Below, piece after piece: positions 35,310-43,914 of a DNA stretch of 64,000 nt. Position 1 is the first letter of the stretch. Each line of letters starts with the position of its first letter. This DNA is from an uncultured Bacteroidota bacterium. GTDB taxonomy: Bacteria; Bacteroidota; Bacteroidia; Flavobacteriales_F; PHOS-HE28. The stretch is taken from assembly GCA_902826215.1 (NCBI GenBank), contig CADEDY010000003.1:213299-277298 (forward strand). The letters are read 5' to 3'. The notes below the pieces were generated by a model. It was not told the DNA's origin. It was given only the letters and a program-made list of their open reading frames with translations, and did not search any database. A program made the position numbers and the translations under genes.

Positions 35310-36502
35310 CCTAGAGGTACTGGTTGCAGTTTCACTTCAGGGAATAGTTCTGGAAGCTGAAACTGGTATTTATCAAGAAAGGCGTTTAGTATCCTTCGGA
35401 ACAAGGCCTTATTGTCATCGCTCATTTCCGCAGGCTCATAGACTGAGTACTTGCCGTGGCTCAATAAGTTCAAAGCACGGGTGTATAAGACTTCGTCTTC
35501 AATGCCGTGGATGCACTTTCCGAAGCTGTCGAATCCGAAGAAGGTGGCAGTTCGTTCCAGAATGCTCCGTAGCGCATTGAAGTGGTAAGTGTTGATCACC
35601 CCAGTCGAATCGGCTTTCTTTAGCTCGGCCAGTAAGGCGACATGGTGGAAGAACGGCGTATCGGTGGTCGATTGGAGCGTATGGCCATCCTGTCCGTTCT
35701 TGTACAGGAAGTATTTCGTGTGTGGCCGGTTCCTAAGTTCATTACAGACCACATTGAAGAACAGGCTGTGGTGGCTGGAGATCACGCACTTCACAGGCCG
35801 AACCTTCTTCTTCTCCTTCTTCTCTTCCTCCTCTTTGGGCAGCAACAGCTTGCATAGATCACTGGCTACGGCGATGGCATTGTTGTCGTCTAACGAGGAA
35901 ATTGGGTCGTCGATGTAGAAGTAATCCACCCATTTGTAGGGACCTGTGCGCTCCACATCATCGAGCACCAGCTCGCAGATGGCCAGGTAGAAACACCAGA
36001 TGAAGATGTTCTCTTCACCACGGGAGATCTTGATATGGTCTTGTCGGATGTACTCCGGCGCATCTTCCAACTTGCCGAACAGAGGATTCTTCGCGCCCTG
36101 ACTGAAGGTGACGTTCCAGTTCTCATAGTCGAACCGGAAGTCGAACGCCGCATAGCGCTCCAAGTACTTGTAAATCTTCTCCTCCAAGGCCAACTCCCGG
36201 AAGCCAATGAAGAAGTTGGATGCCTTGTTGAGCTTGAGCACTCGTGTAGTGTCGTTCTCAAGGTCATTGTCCCATGAGAAAAGGTCTTCCGTGAAAGCGT
36301 TGAAATAGAGGGTGTCCTTCTTCTCCTTACCTCCTTTCTTTCCTTTTTCCTTGAAACCAACGGAGAGCCTGGTCTTACCAGTACCATTGAACGCAAAGAG
36401 CAGGACAAATTCGTTCACCTTCAGGTCATCGCGTAGCCTGCTGACCAGTTTGGGTATGGCCTTATAAGCGTGGAGCTTGGGCTTATTGCTCATGGACCTC
36501 AC
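35306..36502 (-). CDS. AAA/ABC-type ATPase resembling PrrC anticodon nuclease
   Basis: This is a 398-residue protein. Walker A is AFNGTGKT (residues 37-44, first Gly replaced by Ala). An ABC-like signature is ISRGEEN, Walker B and D-loop are FYIDDPISSLD, and the switch His is in ISSHHS. The C-terminal part has R312xxxE316 and H349 (RSILE, then SHG), which matches the spacing of the catalytic Arg-Glu-His triad of E. coli PrrC (320, 324, 356), and RALNLLSH fits the HEPN Rx6H form. PrrC is silenced by its type I host enzyme and cuts tRNA when that is inhibited. The GTG at 36502 overlaps the hsdS stop (GTGA); ATG 36493 is an alternative start. Confidence 0.8.
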   Translation of the reverse strand: MRSMSNKPKLHAYKAIPKLVSRLRDDLKVNEFVLLFAFNGTGKTRLSVGFKEKGKKGGKEKKDTLYFNAFTEDLFSWDNDLENDTTRVLKLNKASNFFIGFRELALEEKIYKYLERYAAFDFRFDYENWNVTFSQGAKNPLFGKLEDAPEYIRQDHIKISRGEENIFIWCFYLAICELVLDDVERTGPYKWVDYFYIDDPISSLDDNNAIAVASDLCKLLLPKEEEEKKEKKKVRPVKCVISSHHSLFFNVVCNELRNRPHTKYFLYKNGQDGHTLQSTTDTPFFHHVALLAELKKADSTGVINTYHFNALRSILERTATFFGFDSFGKCIHGIEDEVLYTRALNLLSHGKYSVYEPAEMSDDNKALFRRILNAFLDKYQFQLPELFPEVKLQPVPLG

Positions 36503-37779
36503 GTCTTGTTAGTTGGGAACAAGCCCTGCATCAACCCCTTCTTGTGCTCTACTAAGGTTGATATTCGATCTGCCTGGGCGTGGATGTTGTCTTCAAGTGA
36601 TGATAGACAAGCATCAATCGCTTCTTGCTCCTGTTTCGATTCAGGTATCGGAATCATTAGATCAAGGAATGAACCTTTTGAAATGTTGTAACGGGTGCTG
36701 CCCTGCGCCAAAGAGCCAACTGCACCTCGGTACATAGGGCTATGGAATAGATATCTACAGAAACCAACATGGAGAGCCTTTTGCTTTTGGAACCTGAGGG
36801 CAAAGCAGAAGCTGTTTAAGTAGGTGGGTTCCAACGGTTCGGTTAATAGCACGGACGCATACCCTACTTCATGTGGAGTCTCAGAGGATGTCGTGAACAA
36901 CACGTCTCCCTTTCGAAGTGCATTCTGGGTCTCATTATCACCGACAGCCACACGACTGCATTTCGAGAAATCCACAGTAGCGGAGGCGTACACTTGCTTG
37001 TAGGTAACAAATGGTTTACCTAAACCGAAATCAGCGGCACTTTTCCCGGCAAGGCCATTTAGCGTGTTGCCAATACTTCCAAGTCTTACTTTCTTCCACT
37101 CGGTCCCAAACCCCGGAAACCGCAGCGCGGGCACCATGGCGCCCTCGGCAGGAAATAGCTGTTGCATAAGGCCCTTTTTGTGGGCGCGTAGAACTTCAAG
37201 CTTCACACTCTCGACAACCAGCAGGGCATCTACCGAGGTGAGGCAGGCAGCGATCTTCTGTTTTTCATCGGGCGCTGGTATTGTGAGGGTCAGCTTTTTG
37301 AGCTGATGTGGATACAAATGCACAACCGCATCACCCTGTGCGAGGTTGGCAATCGCTCGCTTCTTTGAGTGGTTGATATAGTAGGACAGGAAAGCGCCAT
37401 CGGCTTCAGATCTCAGCACGTTCAAATCGCCACCGAGCGCCACACCATCGCGTAGTACGCATGCGGCTGTCGCAATGTCCTCCTTCGTTTCGCCCGAGGC
37501 AGGTATGATCACGTCGCCCGCCTCACTGAGAAACAGCTCATCAGGATCAACGTCGGTACGGGAGAACACTTCGTCAATGATCTCCCCGTATCGCGTGTAC
37601 AGTTCACCGTAGCGGATGCACGGCAGTTTCCCGTTCGGAGAGATATCTGCCTTTGCAATGCCCTTGCCTTTGTGGATGGTGATAACGCGATCCAGCGGTA
37701 TCGCTTCCCACTCACCCCGCTTTCGGAACTCCGGAAAACGCAACTCCGGTACCGTACCCTTTTCAGCGCGCTTACTCAT
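36499..37779 (-). CDS. hsdS: Type I restriction-modification specificity subunit HsdS
   Basis: This 426-residue subunit chooses the bipartite DNA target. Two target-recognition domains (about 30-190 and 240-395) are each followed by a conserved helix ending in HKKGLMQQLFP (about residue 205) and HKKGLMQGLFP (near the C-terminus), the usual HsdS repeat. Both halves begin with the LRFPEF/LRFPGF element. ATG 37779 overlaps the hsdR stop by eight bases. No frame disruption or recombination site between TRDs is visible. The recognised sequence cannot be predicted. Confidence 0.95.
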   Translation of the reverse strand: MSKRAEKGTVPELRFPEFRKRGEWEAIPLDRVITIHKGKGIAKADISPNGKLPCIRYGELYTRYGEIIDEVFSRTDVDPDELFLSEAGDVIIPASGETKEDIATAACVLRDGVALGGDLNVLRSEADGAFLSYYINHSKKRAIANLAQGDAVVHLYPHQLKKLTLTIPAPDEKQKIAACLTSVDALLVVESVKLEVLRAHKKGLMQQLFPAEGAMVPALRFPGFGTEWKKVRLGSIGNTLNGLAGKSAADFGLGKPFVTYKQVYASATVDFSKCSRVAVGDNETQNALRKGDVLFTTSSETPHEVGYASVLLTEPLEPTYLNSFCFALRFQKQKALHVGFCRYLFHSPMYRGAVGSLAQGSTRYNISKGSFLDLMIPIPESKQEQEAIDACLSSLEDNIHAQADRISTLVEHKKGLMQGLFPTNKT

Positions 37780-40700
37780 AGGCCGTGAGTCCACTTATGT
37801 CGCGCCCTTGGGCTTGTTTCTTAAGCAGGGGTACGAGGACCTTCATCAGGCTATGCTCGCGTGCGCTGCGTTCCTTCCAACCCAGTTCCAAAGGGGCCAG
37901 CAGGTCGGTGAGCGCTTCGCCATCGAAGATCATGCGGCCCATGATGCCGTCCACGAATGTTTGCAGCGCGGCCACCGCCAGCCCGTGCGATTGTGCAATG
38001 CCGGCCAGTTCCTCCTCATGTTTGGCGGTCTTGAAGAGTTGGTAGCCTTCGTTGATCTCCACTTCACTAAGGCCCTTGCCCACTTGCAGGGTGTTGATGT
38101 AGGCGGTGATCTCTTCGCGCTCGTCCATCAGGTTGGCGCTGCTGCCCAAGAGGCTTATGAGCTGATCGCGCGTCACCTTCTGCTTGCTGGGCTTGCCGTG
38201 GGTGAATCGGCTGATGAGGCCCATGATGTAATCGTAATCCACCACGGCACTGGCGAAGAGCACCAGTTCCAGGTCCAGCTGCTGCACGTCGGGACCGGCG
38301 GCATCGCCTTCGCGTTCGCGCTTCTCCTTGATCAGCTTGGCCGTTTCCAAGTAGCTGCTGCGGAAGGCGCGCAGTTGGTCTTCGGGCAGCGCGCGCTCAA
38401 TGGTGGCCTTCTCGGCTTCGGTGAGGTCGGTGTACTGGTCGAGCTGGGTCTTCAACCGTTGCACTTCCTTGAAACGAGTGATGAACTCGATGCGCGCGGC
38501 ATCGCCTTGGATGTTGTACACGGCTTGCGGTTCCATGGCCAAATTGCTGGTGTGCATGAAGCTGCCCATGGCGGCCACAGCCTCCTGGAACTTGCGCACC
38601 ATCACCGGCGCGGGTTCCACCAGCCAGATCTCCTTGCCACGGTCCTTCTGCTCGCCGCTGAACAGGGCGATGGCTTGGTCCACAGCCTCCTGCTGGCCAC
38701 GGAAGTCGAGGATGTTGCCGTAGGGTTTGGTGTCGTTGAGGATGCGATTGGTGCGCGAGAAGGCCTGGATCAGTCCGTGGTACTTCAGGTTCTTGTCCAC
38801 GTAAAGCGTGTTCAGGTACTTGCTGTCGAAACCGGTGAGCAGCATATCCACCACGATCACCACATCGATCTTGTTCTTGTGGGCGTAGTCGGCGTTCGTG
38901 AATCGCTGGTACTTGATGCGCTGCTGCACATCCTGGTAGTAGGTATCGAACTCGCCCAGCGTGTGGTTCTGGCCGTATTGTTTGTTGTAGTCGGCGATGA
39001 TGGCCGTGAGGGCTTTCTTCTTCTTCTCCTGCTCCTTCTTGTTGTCCTCGCGCTCTTGCTGCAGGTCCTCTTGCAGTTGCCTTATGTCCGCCGCGTTGCG
39101 CTCGCTGTTGGCATCGCCGGGCTTCTTCACGGCATCCGCTGGCGGGCTGAACACGCAGGCGATGTTCAGCAGCTCGTACTCCTCATCCTGTTTGGCGCGT
39201 TCGGTCTGTGCCTGTTTGAAGAGGTCGTAATAATGAATGGCGTCGTTGATGCTCGCTGTGGCGAACACGGCATTGAAGCGCCGGTCGTTCGTGGCCGCGT
39301 TGTGCTTGTTCAGGATGGCCTTCACCACGGCCTGCTTGTGCGTATCGCTGCCCACCGGTAGCGGCTCTTCGCTCTTGAAGTAGTCGATGTGGAAGCGCAG
39401 CACATTGCGGTCCTCGATGGCGTGCGTGATGGTATACTCGTGCAGCTTCTTCTGGAAAATATCCGCCGTGACTTTGTAGGAGCCTTCGGTCTTCTCTCCG
39501 TTTTCGGCAACCTGCACGTAACTCGCATTGTCCTCGAAGATGGGCGTGCCCGTGAAGCCGAAGAGCTGCGCCTTGGGGAAGAACTTGACGATGGCGTCGT
39601 GGTTGTCGCCGAACTGTGAACGGTGGCACTCGTCGAAGATGAAGACAATACGTTGTTCGCTCAGCGACTCCAACCGTTCGCGATATGCCTTCTTCGGGTC
39701 GGTGTCTGTCAAAGCCAGCCCCAACTTCTGGATGGTGGTCACGATCACCTTGTCGGCATAGTCGTCGCTTAGCATGCGCCGCACGAGCGTTTCGGTGTTC
39801 GTGTTCTCCTCCACGCAGCCCTCTTGGAAGCGGTTGAACTCCTCGCGCGTCTGCCGATCCAGATCTTTGCGGTCCACCACGAAAAGGCACTTGTCGATGT
39901 CCGGGTTCTCCTTCAGCAGCGTACTGGCCTTGAAGGAGGTGAGTGTTTTACCGCTGCCCGTGGTGTGCCAGATGTAGCCGTTGCCGCGGTTCTCTTTGAT
40001 ACACTTCACGATCGCCTCCACCGCGTAGATCTGGTACGGGCGCATCACCAACAGCTTCTGCTCGCTGGCCACCAGCACCATGTACTTGCTGATCATCTCC
40101 GCCAGCGTGCACTTGCTCAAGAACTTCTCTGCGAAACTGTGGAGGTGTGTGATCTTCTGGTTGTTCTCGTCCGCCAGCTGGTACACCGGCAGGTACTGCT
40201 CATCGGCGTTGAAGCTGAAGTGCGTGTTGTTGTTGTTGGCGAGGTAGTAGGTGTTGCTCTGGTTACTTACGATGAACAACTGCACAAAGCAGAGCAGCGA
40301 ATTGGAGTAACCGTTGCCGGGGTCGTTCTTGTAATCCAGGATCTGCTGCATTGCCCGGCGCGGGCTCACGTCCAAACTCTTCATCTCCACCTGCACCACC
40401 GGAATGCCGTTGATCAGCAGCATCACATCGTAGCGGTGGTGGCTGTTCTCGGTGTTCATCCGCAACTGGCTCACCACCTCGAACTCGTTGCGGCACCAAT
40501 CCTTGATGTTCACCAAGGTGTAGTAGAGGGGTGTACCGTCCTCGCGGGTGAAGAGCTGACGCTCGCGCAGCAACTTGGAGGCGCTATAAACATCCGAGCG
40601 CACAATGTCATCCCGCAGCCGGGCGAACTCTGAAGTCGTGAGGTTGCATCGGTTGAGTGCCTCGAACTTCTGCTTGAAGTTGGCTTCGAGGCTGGCGCGG

Positions 40701-40783
40701 TCCCGGATGTCCGGGCGCGGGGTGTACTTGAGCTCTTCGAGCTTGGTTATGAAGGCGGCTTCTATTTCAGCTTCCTTGGTCAT
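37772..40783 (-). CDS. hsdR: Type I restriction endonuclease subunit HsdR
   Basis: This 1003-residue motor and nuclease subunit has an N-terminal nuclease domain with a D...ExK pattern (YDVMLLINGIPVVQVEMK). The helicase core has IWHTTGSGKTLTSF (Walker A), FIFDECHRSQFG (DEAD-like motif II), FGFTGTP (motif III) and, further on, DMLLTGFDSK and SRTNRI. It cuts far from the recognition site during ATP-driven translocation. ATG 40783 (MTKEAEIEAAF) is preferred because relatives begin there; 40798 and 40867 are also in frame. A TACTTTCA sequence at 40814-40821 could be the -7 element of the operon. It is first in the order R-S-ATPase-M. Confidence 0.95.
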   Translation of the reverse strand: MTKEAEIEAAFITKLEELKYTPRPDIRDRASLEANFKQKFEALNRCNLTTSEFARLRDDIVRSDVYSASKLLRERQLFTREDGTPLYYTLVNIKDWCRNEFEVVSQLRMNTENSHHRYDVMLLINGIPVVQVEMKSLDVSPRRAMQQILDYKNDPGNGYSNSLLCFVQLFIVSNQSNTYYLANNNNTHFSFNADEQYLPVYQLADENNQKITHLHSFAEKFLSKCTLAEMISKYMVLVASEQKLLVMRPYQIYAVEAIVKCIKENRGNGYIWHTTGSGKTLTSFKASTLLKENPDIDKCLFVVDRKDLDRQTREEFNRFQEGCVEENTNTETLVRRMLSDDYADKVIVTTIQKLGLALTDTDPKKAYRERLESLSEQRIVFIFDECHRSQFGDNHDAIVKFFPKAQLFGFTGTPIFEDNASYVQVAENGEKTEGSYKVTADIFQKKLHEYTITHAIEDRNVLRFHIDYFKSEEPLPVGSDTHKQAVVKAILNKHNAATNDRRFNAVFATASINDAIHYYDLFKQAQTERAKQDEEYELLNIACVFSPPADAVKKPGDANSERNAADIRQLQEDLQQEREDNKKEQEKKKKALTAIIADYNKQYGQNHTLGEFDTYYQDVQQRIKYQRFTNADYAHKNKIDVVIVVDMLLTGFDSKYLNTLYVDKNLKYHGLIQAFSRTNRILNDTKPYGNILDFRGQQEAVDQAIALFSGEQKDRGKEIWLVEPAPVMVRKFQEAVAAMGSFMHTSNLAMEPQAVYNIQGDAARIEFITRFKEVQRLKTQLDQYTDLTEAEKATIERALPEDQLRAFRSSYLETAKLIKEKREREGDAAGPDVQQLDLELVLFASAVVDYDYIMGLISRFTHGKPSKQKVTRDQLISLLGSSANLMDEREEITAYINTLQVGKGLSEVEINEGYQLFKTAKHEEELAGIAQSHGLAVAALQTFVDGIMGRMIFDGEALTDLLAPLELGWKERSAREHSLMKVLVPLLKKQAQGRDISGLTAYE

Positions 40784-40935
40784 TAGTGTTGCCTGCATCT
40801 TCACTGCGGGGCTGAAAGTATCTCTATTGATGATATCCCTCGTATCCAACTGCTTGGTCAATATCATTCAAAGGCTGTTCAACGTGCAGGAGCCGCAAAG
40901 CCCCTCCGCCTCCGGCGGCCCAAAGCCCAAGAGCC

Positions 40936-41085
40936 TCAAGCCAACTGCACCATCACCCAAACCAAACCGGCCAAAAGGCCACTGGCCACGGCCAACTCGC
41001 TCCACGGCCACAGGCGATCGGGCTCCTGGGCATTGCGGTAAAGGAGGTTGAAGAAGCCACTGAGGTATGCTTGGAGCAGTCGCAC
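40936..41085 (-). CDS. Possible 49-residue membrane protein
   Basis: A short frame starts at GTG 41085 and ends at TGA 40936. It begins RLLQAYLSGFFNLLYRNAQE and ends in a hydrophobic helix (AVASGLLAGLVWVMVQLA), giving one clear C-terminal transmembrane segment and a charged N-terminal half. The flanks (40784-40935 and 41086-41292) are rich in GGCC words and show nothing else. The upstream TATTTTGCACC resembles a -7 element. It is accepted only as a candidate. Confidence 0.4.
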   Translation of the reverse strand: MRLLQAYLSGFFNLLYRNAQEPDRLWPWSELAVASGLLAGLVWVMVQLA

Positions 41086-41292
41086 GGTGCAAAATAGGGG
41101 TACGCAGCGGTAGTGGGTGTTCGGTGGCCGCAGGCCAAAAGCCTCTAGGCCAAGCAGCCACTGGCCTGCCCAACCCGGCCCAAAGCCACTGTACCTTGCC
41201 TAAGGGGGCCTTCTGACTTGTCATAACCTGTGGAAAATTCGTAGGGCAGGAATTTGGAGAGGATGCGCCCTTGGCATTTCTTCACCTATCAA

Positions 41293-41622
41293 ATGCGTAT
41301 CCCTGAAGAATGGCTTAAGCGCAACGGGCTTCGGTTGCTGACCATTCGGAAATACCGTGGCAAGAAGCAGGAGGAGGTGTGCGCGGTGCTGGGGGTGTGC
41401 CAAACCACCTTGAGCCGATTCGAGAACGGGCAGTCCTCGCCGAACACCTATCACCTGTTCTGCCTTTCCCGGTTGTACCACTGGCCCATTGCCGGTTTCG
41501 ATCCGGAACTGCCGCTGCAGGACCCGGTGCTGCTGGTGAACATACCCACGTTCGACCCGGATGCGCCGGAAGAGGAAGGACCAGAACCGCTACCCGACGA
41601 GCCACCCCCCGAAGAGGAGTAG
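41293..41622 (+). CDS. XRE-family HTH regulator with acidic proline-rich tail
   Basis: This is a protein of about 109 residues. Residues 12-60 form an XRE-type helix-turn-helix (YRGKKQEEVCAVLGVCQTTL, SRFENGQSSPN), closest to Cro/C1-like controllers. Residues 85-109 are acidic and Pro-rich (DPDAPEEEGPEPLPDEPPPE). ATG 41263 is an alternative start. The 44-bp repeat array starts 37 bases after its stop. The FN3 gene follows 770 bases on, as after the HTH gene at 3505. Its tail resembles that gene's tail in composition but the HTH families differ. Confidence 0.8.
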   Translation: MRIPEEWLKRNGLRLLTIRKYRGKKQEEVCAVLGVCQTTLSRFENGQSSPNTYHLFCLSRLYHWPIAGFDPELPLQDPVLLVNIPTFDPDAPEEEGPEPLPDEPPPEEE

Positions 41623-41659
41623 GCGCGGGCCCGTGGCCAAGCGAAGGCGGGCATGTGAG

Positions 41660-42024
41660 GCAACAGGAAGGCTACTGTTACCCAACAGAAGGGACCGGGT
41701 CATGCGACTGGATGGCTTCTGTTACCCAACAGAAAGGACCGGGTCATGCGACTGGATGGCTTCTGTTACCCAACAGAAAGGACCAAGTCATGCGACAGGA
41801 AGGCTTCTGTTACCCAACAGAAAGGACCGAGTCATGCGACTGGAAGGCTTCTGTTACCCAACAGAAAGGACCAAGTCATGCAACTGGAAGGCTTCTGTTA
41901 CCCAACAGAAGGGACCGAGTCGTGCGACTGGATGGCTTCTGTTACCCAACAGAAAGGACCGGGTCATGCAACTGGAAGGCTGCTGTTACCCAACAGAAGG
42001 TACCCGGTCATGCGACAGGGAGGA
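41660..42024 (+). repeat. Eight tandem 44-bp repeats with an internal hairpin
   Basis: Eight head-to-tail 44-bp units run from 41660 to 42011, with a 13-bp partial ninth unit. Each carries TTCTGTT-ACCC-AACAGAA, a perfect 7-bp inverted repeat with a 4-base loop (in units 1 and 8 the left arm has one mutation near its edge). Differences among units fall mostly in the spacer (GACCGGGTC, GACCAAGTC, GACCGAGTC). There is no unique spacer, so it is not a CRISPR. No stop trinucleotide occurs in the plus-strand unit, so all three plus frames stay open by composition. A protein reading seems unlikely. Confidence 0.9.
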
Positions 42025-42212
42025 TCATGTCACCTTACCTAAGGGGTCCTGTACCCTTACCTGGGTGTAGGGGCTAGCCTGCATGCACGGCATTTTCAGT
42101 CCGAAAGGTGTTTCATTACGGTATTACCAGATGACCAAGCAGCCAAGAAACGTCCATATCATCTATCTTATGAGCTAGGTCCATCAGGCTATTTCGTGCT
42201 CAAACAAGGGCG

Positions 42213-42248
42213 TATGCAAATGTGCATAATTTATGCAAATATGCATAA
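42213..42248. promoter_or_regulatory. Two tandem operator-like palindromes (TATGCA-N4-TGCATA)
   Basis: TATGCA-AATG-TGCATA (42213-42228) and TTATGCA-AATA-TGCATAA (42231-42248) are two perfect inverted repeats with the same 4-base spacer, 19 bp apart centre to centre. This is the geometry of a pair of binding sites for a dimeric HTH regulator. They lie 143 bases upstream of the FN3 gene. The XRE protein at 41293 is the nearest candidate binder. No other function is seen in the rest of 42025-42390. Confidence 0.6.
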
Positions 42249-42390
42249 TGCGCCTGAAAGCGTTGCTGGATAAGGCTTTGTAACCGTAGCACGACCCCGA
42301 CCAGGGTTGTTTGTAACGGAATTCATAACCTATTTGAAAAGGCCTCCGTTCCAATGCCCGGTCCGGTACCATCCGGGCCACCACAACAAG

Positions 42391-43014
42391 ATGTTCTCCA
42401 ACATCAAACTTTCTCTTAGCAAGCTGAACCCTCTAGCTATCCTCGCGCTGCTCCGCATCGTGGTGATCAAAATGACGGGAAACGCCTTCTTCCCCGACCC
42501 TGCGGTGGCGTTGAGCGAAATGACGACAGCAGGGGATGAACTTGAGACGGCGATCTCGGAAGCCAAGTACGGCGGCCGCGAAAGCAAGATCAAACGGGAC
42601 GGTGCGCTGGAGGTCGTGAAGGAACTTTTACGTAAACAGGCCGCCTACGTGCGCAGCATCTGTTTCGGAGACCGTGCCATGCTCGCCTCCAGCGGCTACG
42701 CACTGGTGAAGGACCGGGAGCCTGTAGAGGAGCTGGACCGACCGAAGGGCGAAGTGGCAACGGGCACCAAGAGCAGTGGCGAGATCGAGGTACGCGTGAA
42801 CCGCGTGCACGGTGCCCACTTCTACAAGGTGTTCCACAGCGCCATCGACCCCACGAACAACGAGGTGGTATGGACGCTGTTGGCCACCACCACCCGCGTA
42901 CGGAACGTGTTCAAAGGCTTCGAGCCGTTCCAGCCGCAGTGGTTCCGTGTTACGGCTGTTGGTGTGAGCACCGAAAGCCTCCCCAGCGATGTGGCCATGG
43001 GCCGCGCCGCATAA
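42391..43014 (+). CDS. Fibronectin type III domain protein (family of unknown function), copy 2
   Basis: This is a 207-residue protein. It begins MFSNIKLSLSKLNP, then a helical domain with KMTGNAFFPDP and a GG-containing helix (AKYGGRESKIKRDGALEVV), and a C-terminal FN3 domain (IEVRVNRVHGAHFYKVFHSA, FEPFQPQWFRVTAVGVS). This is the same layout as the protein at 4527-5144 with clear similarity in the first 100 residues. ATG 42391 marks the family start. No signal peptide is present. A rho-independent terminator follows at 43062. Confidence 0.85.
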   Translation: MFSNIKLSLSKLNPLAILALLRIVVIKMTGNAFFPDPAVALSEMTTAGDELETAISEAKYGGRESKIKRDGALEVVKELLRKQAAYVRSICFGDRAMLASSGYALVKDREPVEELDRPKGEVATGTKSSGEIEVRVNRVHGAHFYKVFHSAIDPTNNEVVWTLLATTTRVRNVFKGFEPFQPQWFRVTAVGVSTESLPSDVAMGRAA

Positions 43015-43061
43015 AGCGCACCGCGCGTTCCCACGAGCGGGGAACAGGACACGTCATACAA

Positions 43062-43090
43062 GGGCCCTCCGAGCGATCGGGGGGCTTTTT
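43062..43090 (+). terminator. Rho-independent terminator after the FN3 gene
   Basis: GCCCTCCGA (43064-43072) pairs with TCGGGGGGC (43077-43085) with one G-T pair, around a GCGA loop of GNRA type, followed by TTTTT (43086-43090). It is 50 bases after the stop codon of the gene at 42391-43014. It is the only textbook intrinsic terminator I found in the window. Confidence 0.8.
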
Positions 43091-43203
43091 GTTGGGTGTT
43101 GGGTGGGCAGCTTGGCGGCGCCCGGTTCAAGGCTCCACGGTCTCCCGCTCAGCGTGCAAGCAGAACACGCGCGACCGACCGCTGCCTTGGGCTGGGTAAT
43201 ACG

Positions 43204-43758
43204 TCAATATCGTCCGACGAACGTTCGCTCTTTGGAAGTGATGGTCACGATCAGAACTTGACTATCAGGTACATGGGGTAGTTGCCACCAGGACCCGCTG
43301 TTGAGTCCTTGTTCCAATATCAACTGCCCGTTACTTCCCACGATGCGACACGTTGGGGAGGTTAGTGTTATCGGAGAGGAGATCGTAAGTCCGTTGGGGG
43401 CTCGCGAAATACGCAAACCGGCCGCTTGCGGTGACTCATCCAGTGAAGTTGGAAACCCCACGCTGCACATGCAAGCAGTGCCGAAATCATCGAATACGAC
43501 CACATTGCAGGGCTCCGAGCAGACTTGCACAAAGGCGGTGTCACCAGATGCCCAAGCCCCCTTGACAGCACACCCAACGGGGGTGCAGATCCATGGTCCC
43601 GATCCGCCGCCAACACAACCGTTCCAAGTGGGTAGGTCGAACGCAATGACCCCATCGCATCCCATTGTGGGGGGTGTGTAATAGAGTATGGGTAGAATGC
43701 CTTGTGCCTTGACAAGAGATGCCAGAATGGTGATGCCGACAAATAGAAATGAACGCAT
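43204..43758 (-). CDS. Secreted protein of unknown function
   Basis: This is a 184-residue protein with a signal peptide (SFLFVGITILASLVKAQ) and a Cys-rich middle (GCVGGGSGPWICTPVGC, VCSEPCNVVVF, TACMCSVG). The last 60 residues (LTISSPITLTSPTCRIVG) faintly resemble a T9SS sorting domain but lack YPNP. ATG 43758 is chosen for the signal peptide; the frame extends to 44085 in Arg/His-rich sequence. It is divergent from the fragment at 43903. Confidence 0.65.
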   Translation of the reverse strand: MRSFLFVGITILASLVKAQGILPILYYTPPTMGCDGVIAFDLPTWNGCVGGGSGPWICTPVGCAVKGAWASGDTAFVQVCSEPCNVVVFDDFGTACMCSVGFPTSLDESPQAAGLRISRAPNGLTISSPITLTSPTCRIVGSNGQLILEQGLNSGSWWQLPHVPDSQVLIVTITSKERTFVGRY

Positions 43759-43857
43759 GGTGCAATGTACTATGGACCGCAGCATGGTGCGGCACTCTAC
43801 TCCGTGGTAGATCAGCTTGTTGGCGGACATGTGCGAATTGCTCAGCCGCCTCTCGCG

Positions 43858-43914
43858 CGAAAGCCTGCGGAGGGCCTGCGGGACTATCTTTGGATGACTC
43901 CCATGAGCGTGATC
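43858..43914 (+). repeat. 57-bp repeat carrying a promoter and start codon (copy 1)
   Basis: This block, repeated at 46349-46405 with five mismatches, contains TATCTTTG (43885-43892), an exact TAnnTTTG -7 element, then 10 bases and the start codon ATGAGCGTGATC. The conservation spans the promoter and first four codons. Here it feeds a short T9SS-domain frame. Confidence 0.65.

Noticed and set aside
37616..39361. 581-codon plus-strand frame opposite hsdR/hsdS
   Set aside because: It is a shadow of real RM genes with low-complexity Leu/Val/His/Gln translation.
40868..41224. 118-codon minus-strand frame in the spacer upstream of hsdR
   Set aside because: Pro/Trp/Gly-rich with no domain; the different frame giving the 49-residue membrane peptide reads better.
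41660..42024. CRISPR array
   Set aside because: Repeats are directly adjacent 44-bp units with no variable spacers and no cas genes nearby.
41561..42077. Repetitive proteins in three plus frames over the 44-bp array
   Set aside because: The unit contains no stop trinucleotide, so all frames are open by default; 44 is not a multiple of three, so a repeat peptide would not be kept in one phase; the arms, not codons, are conserved.
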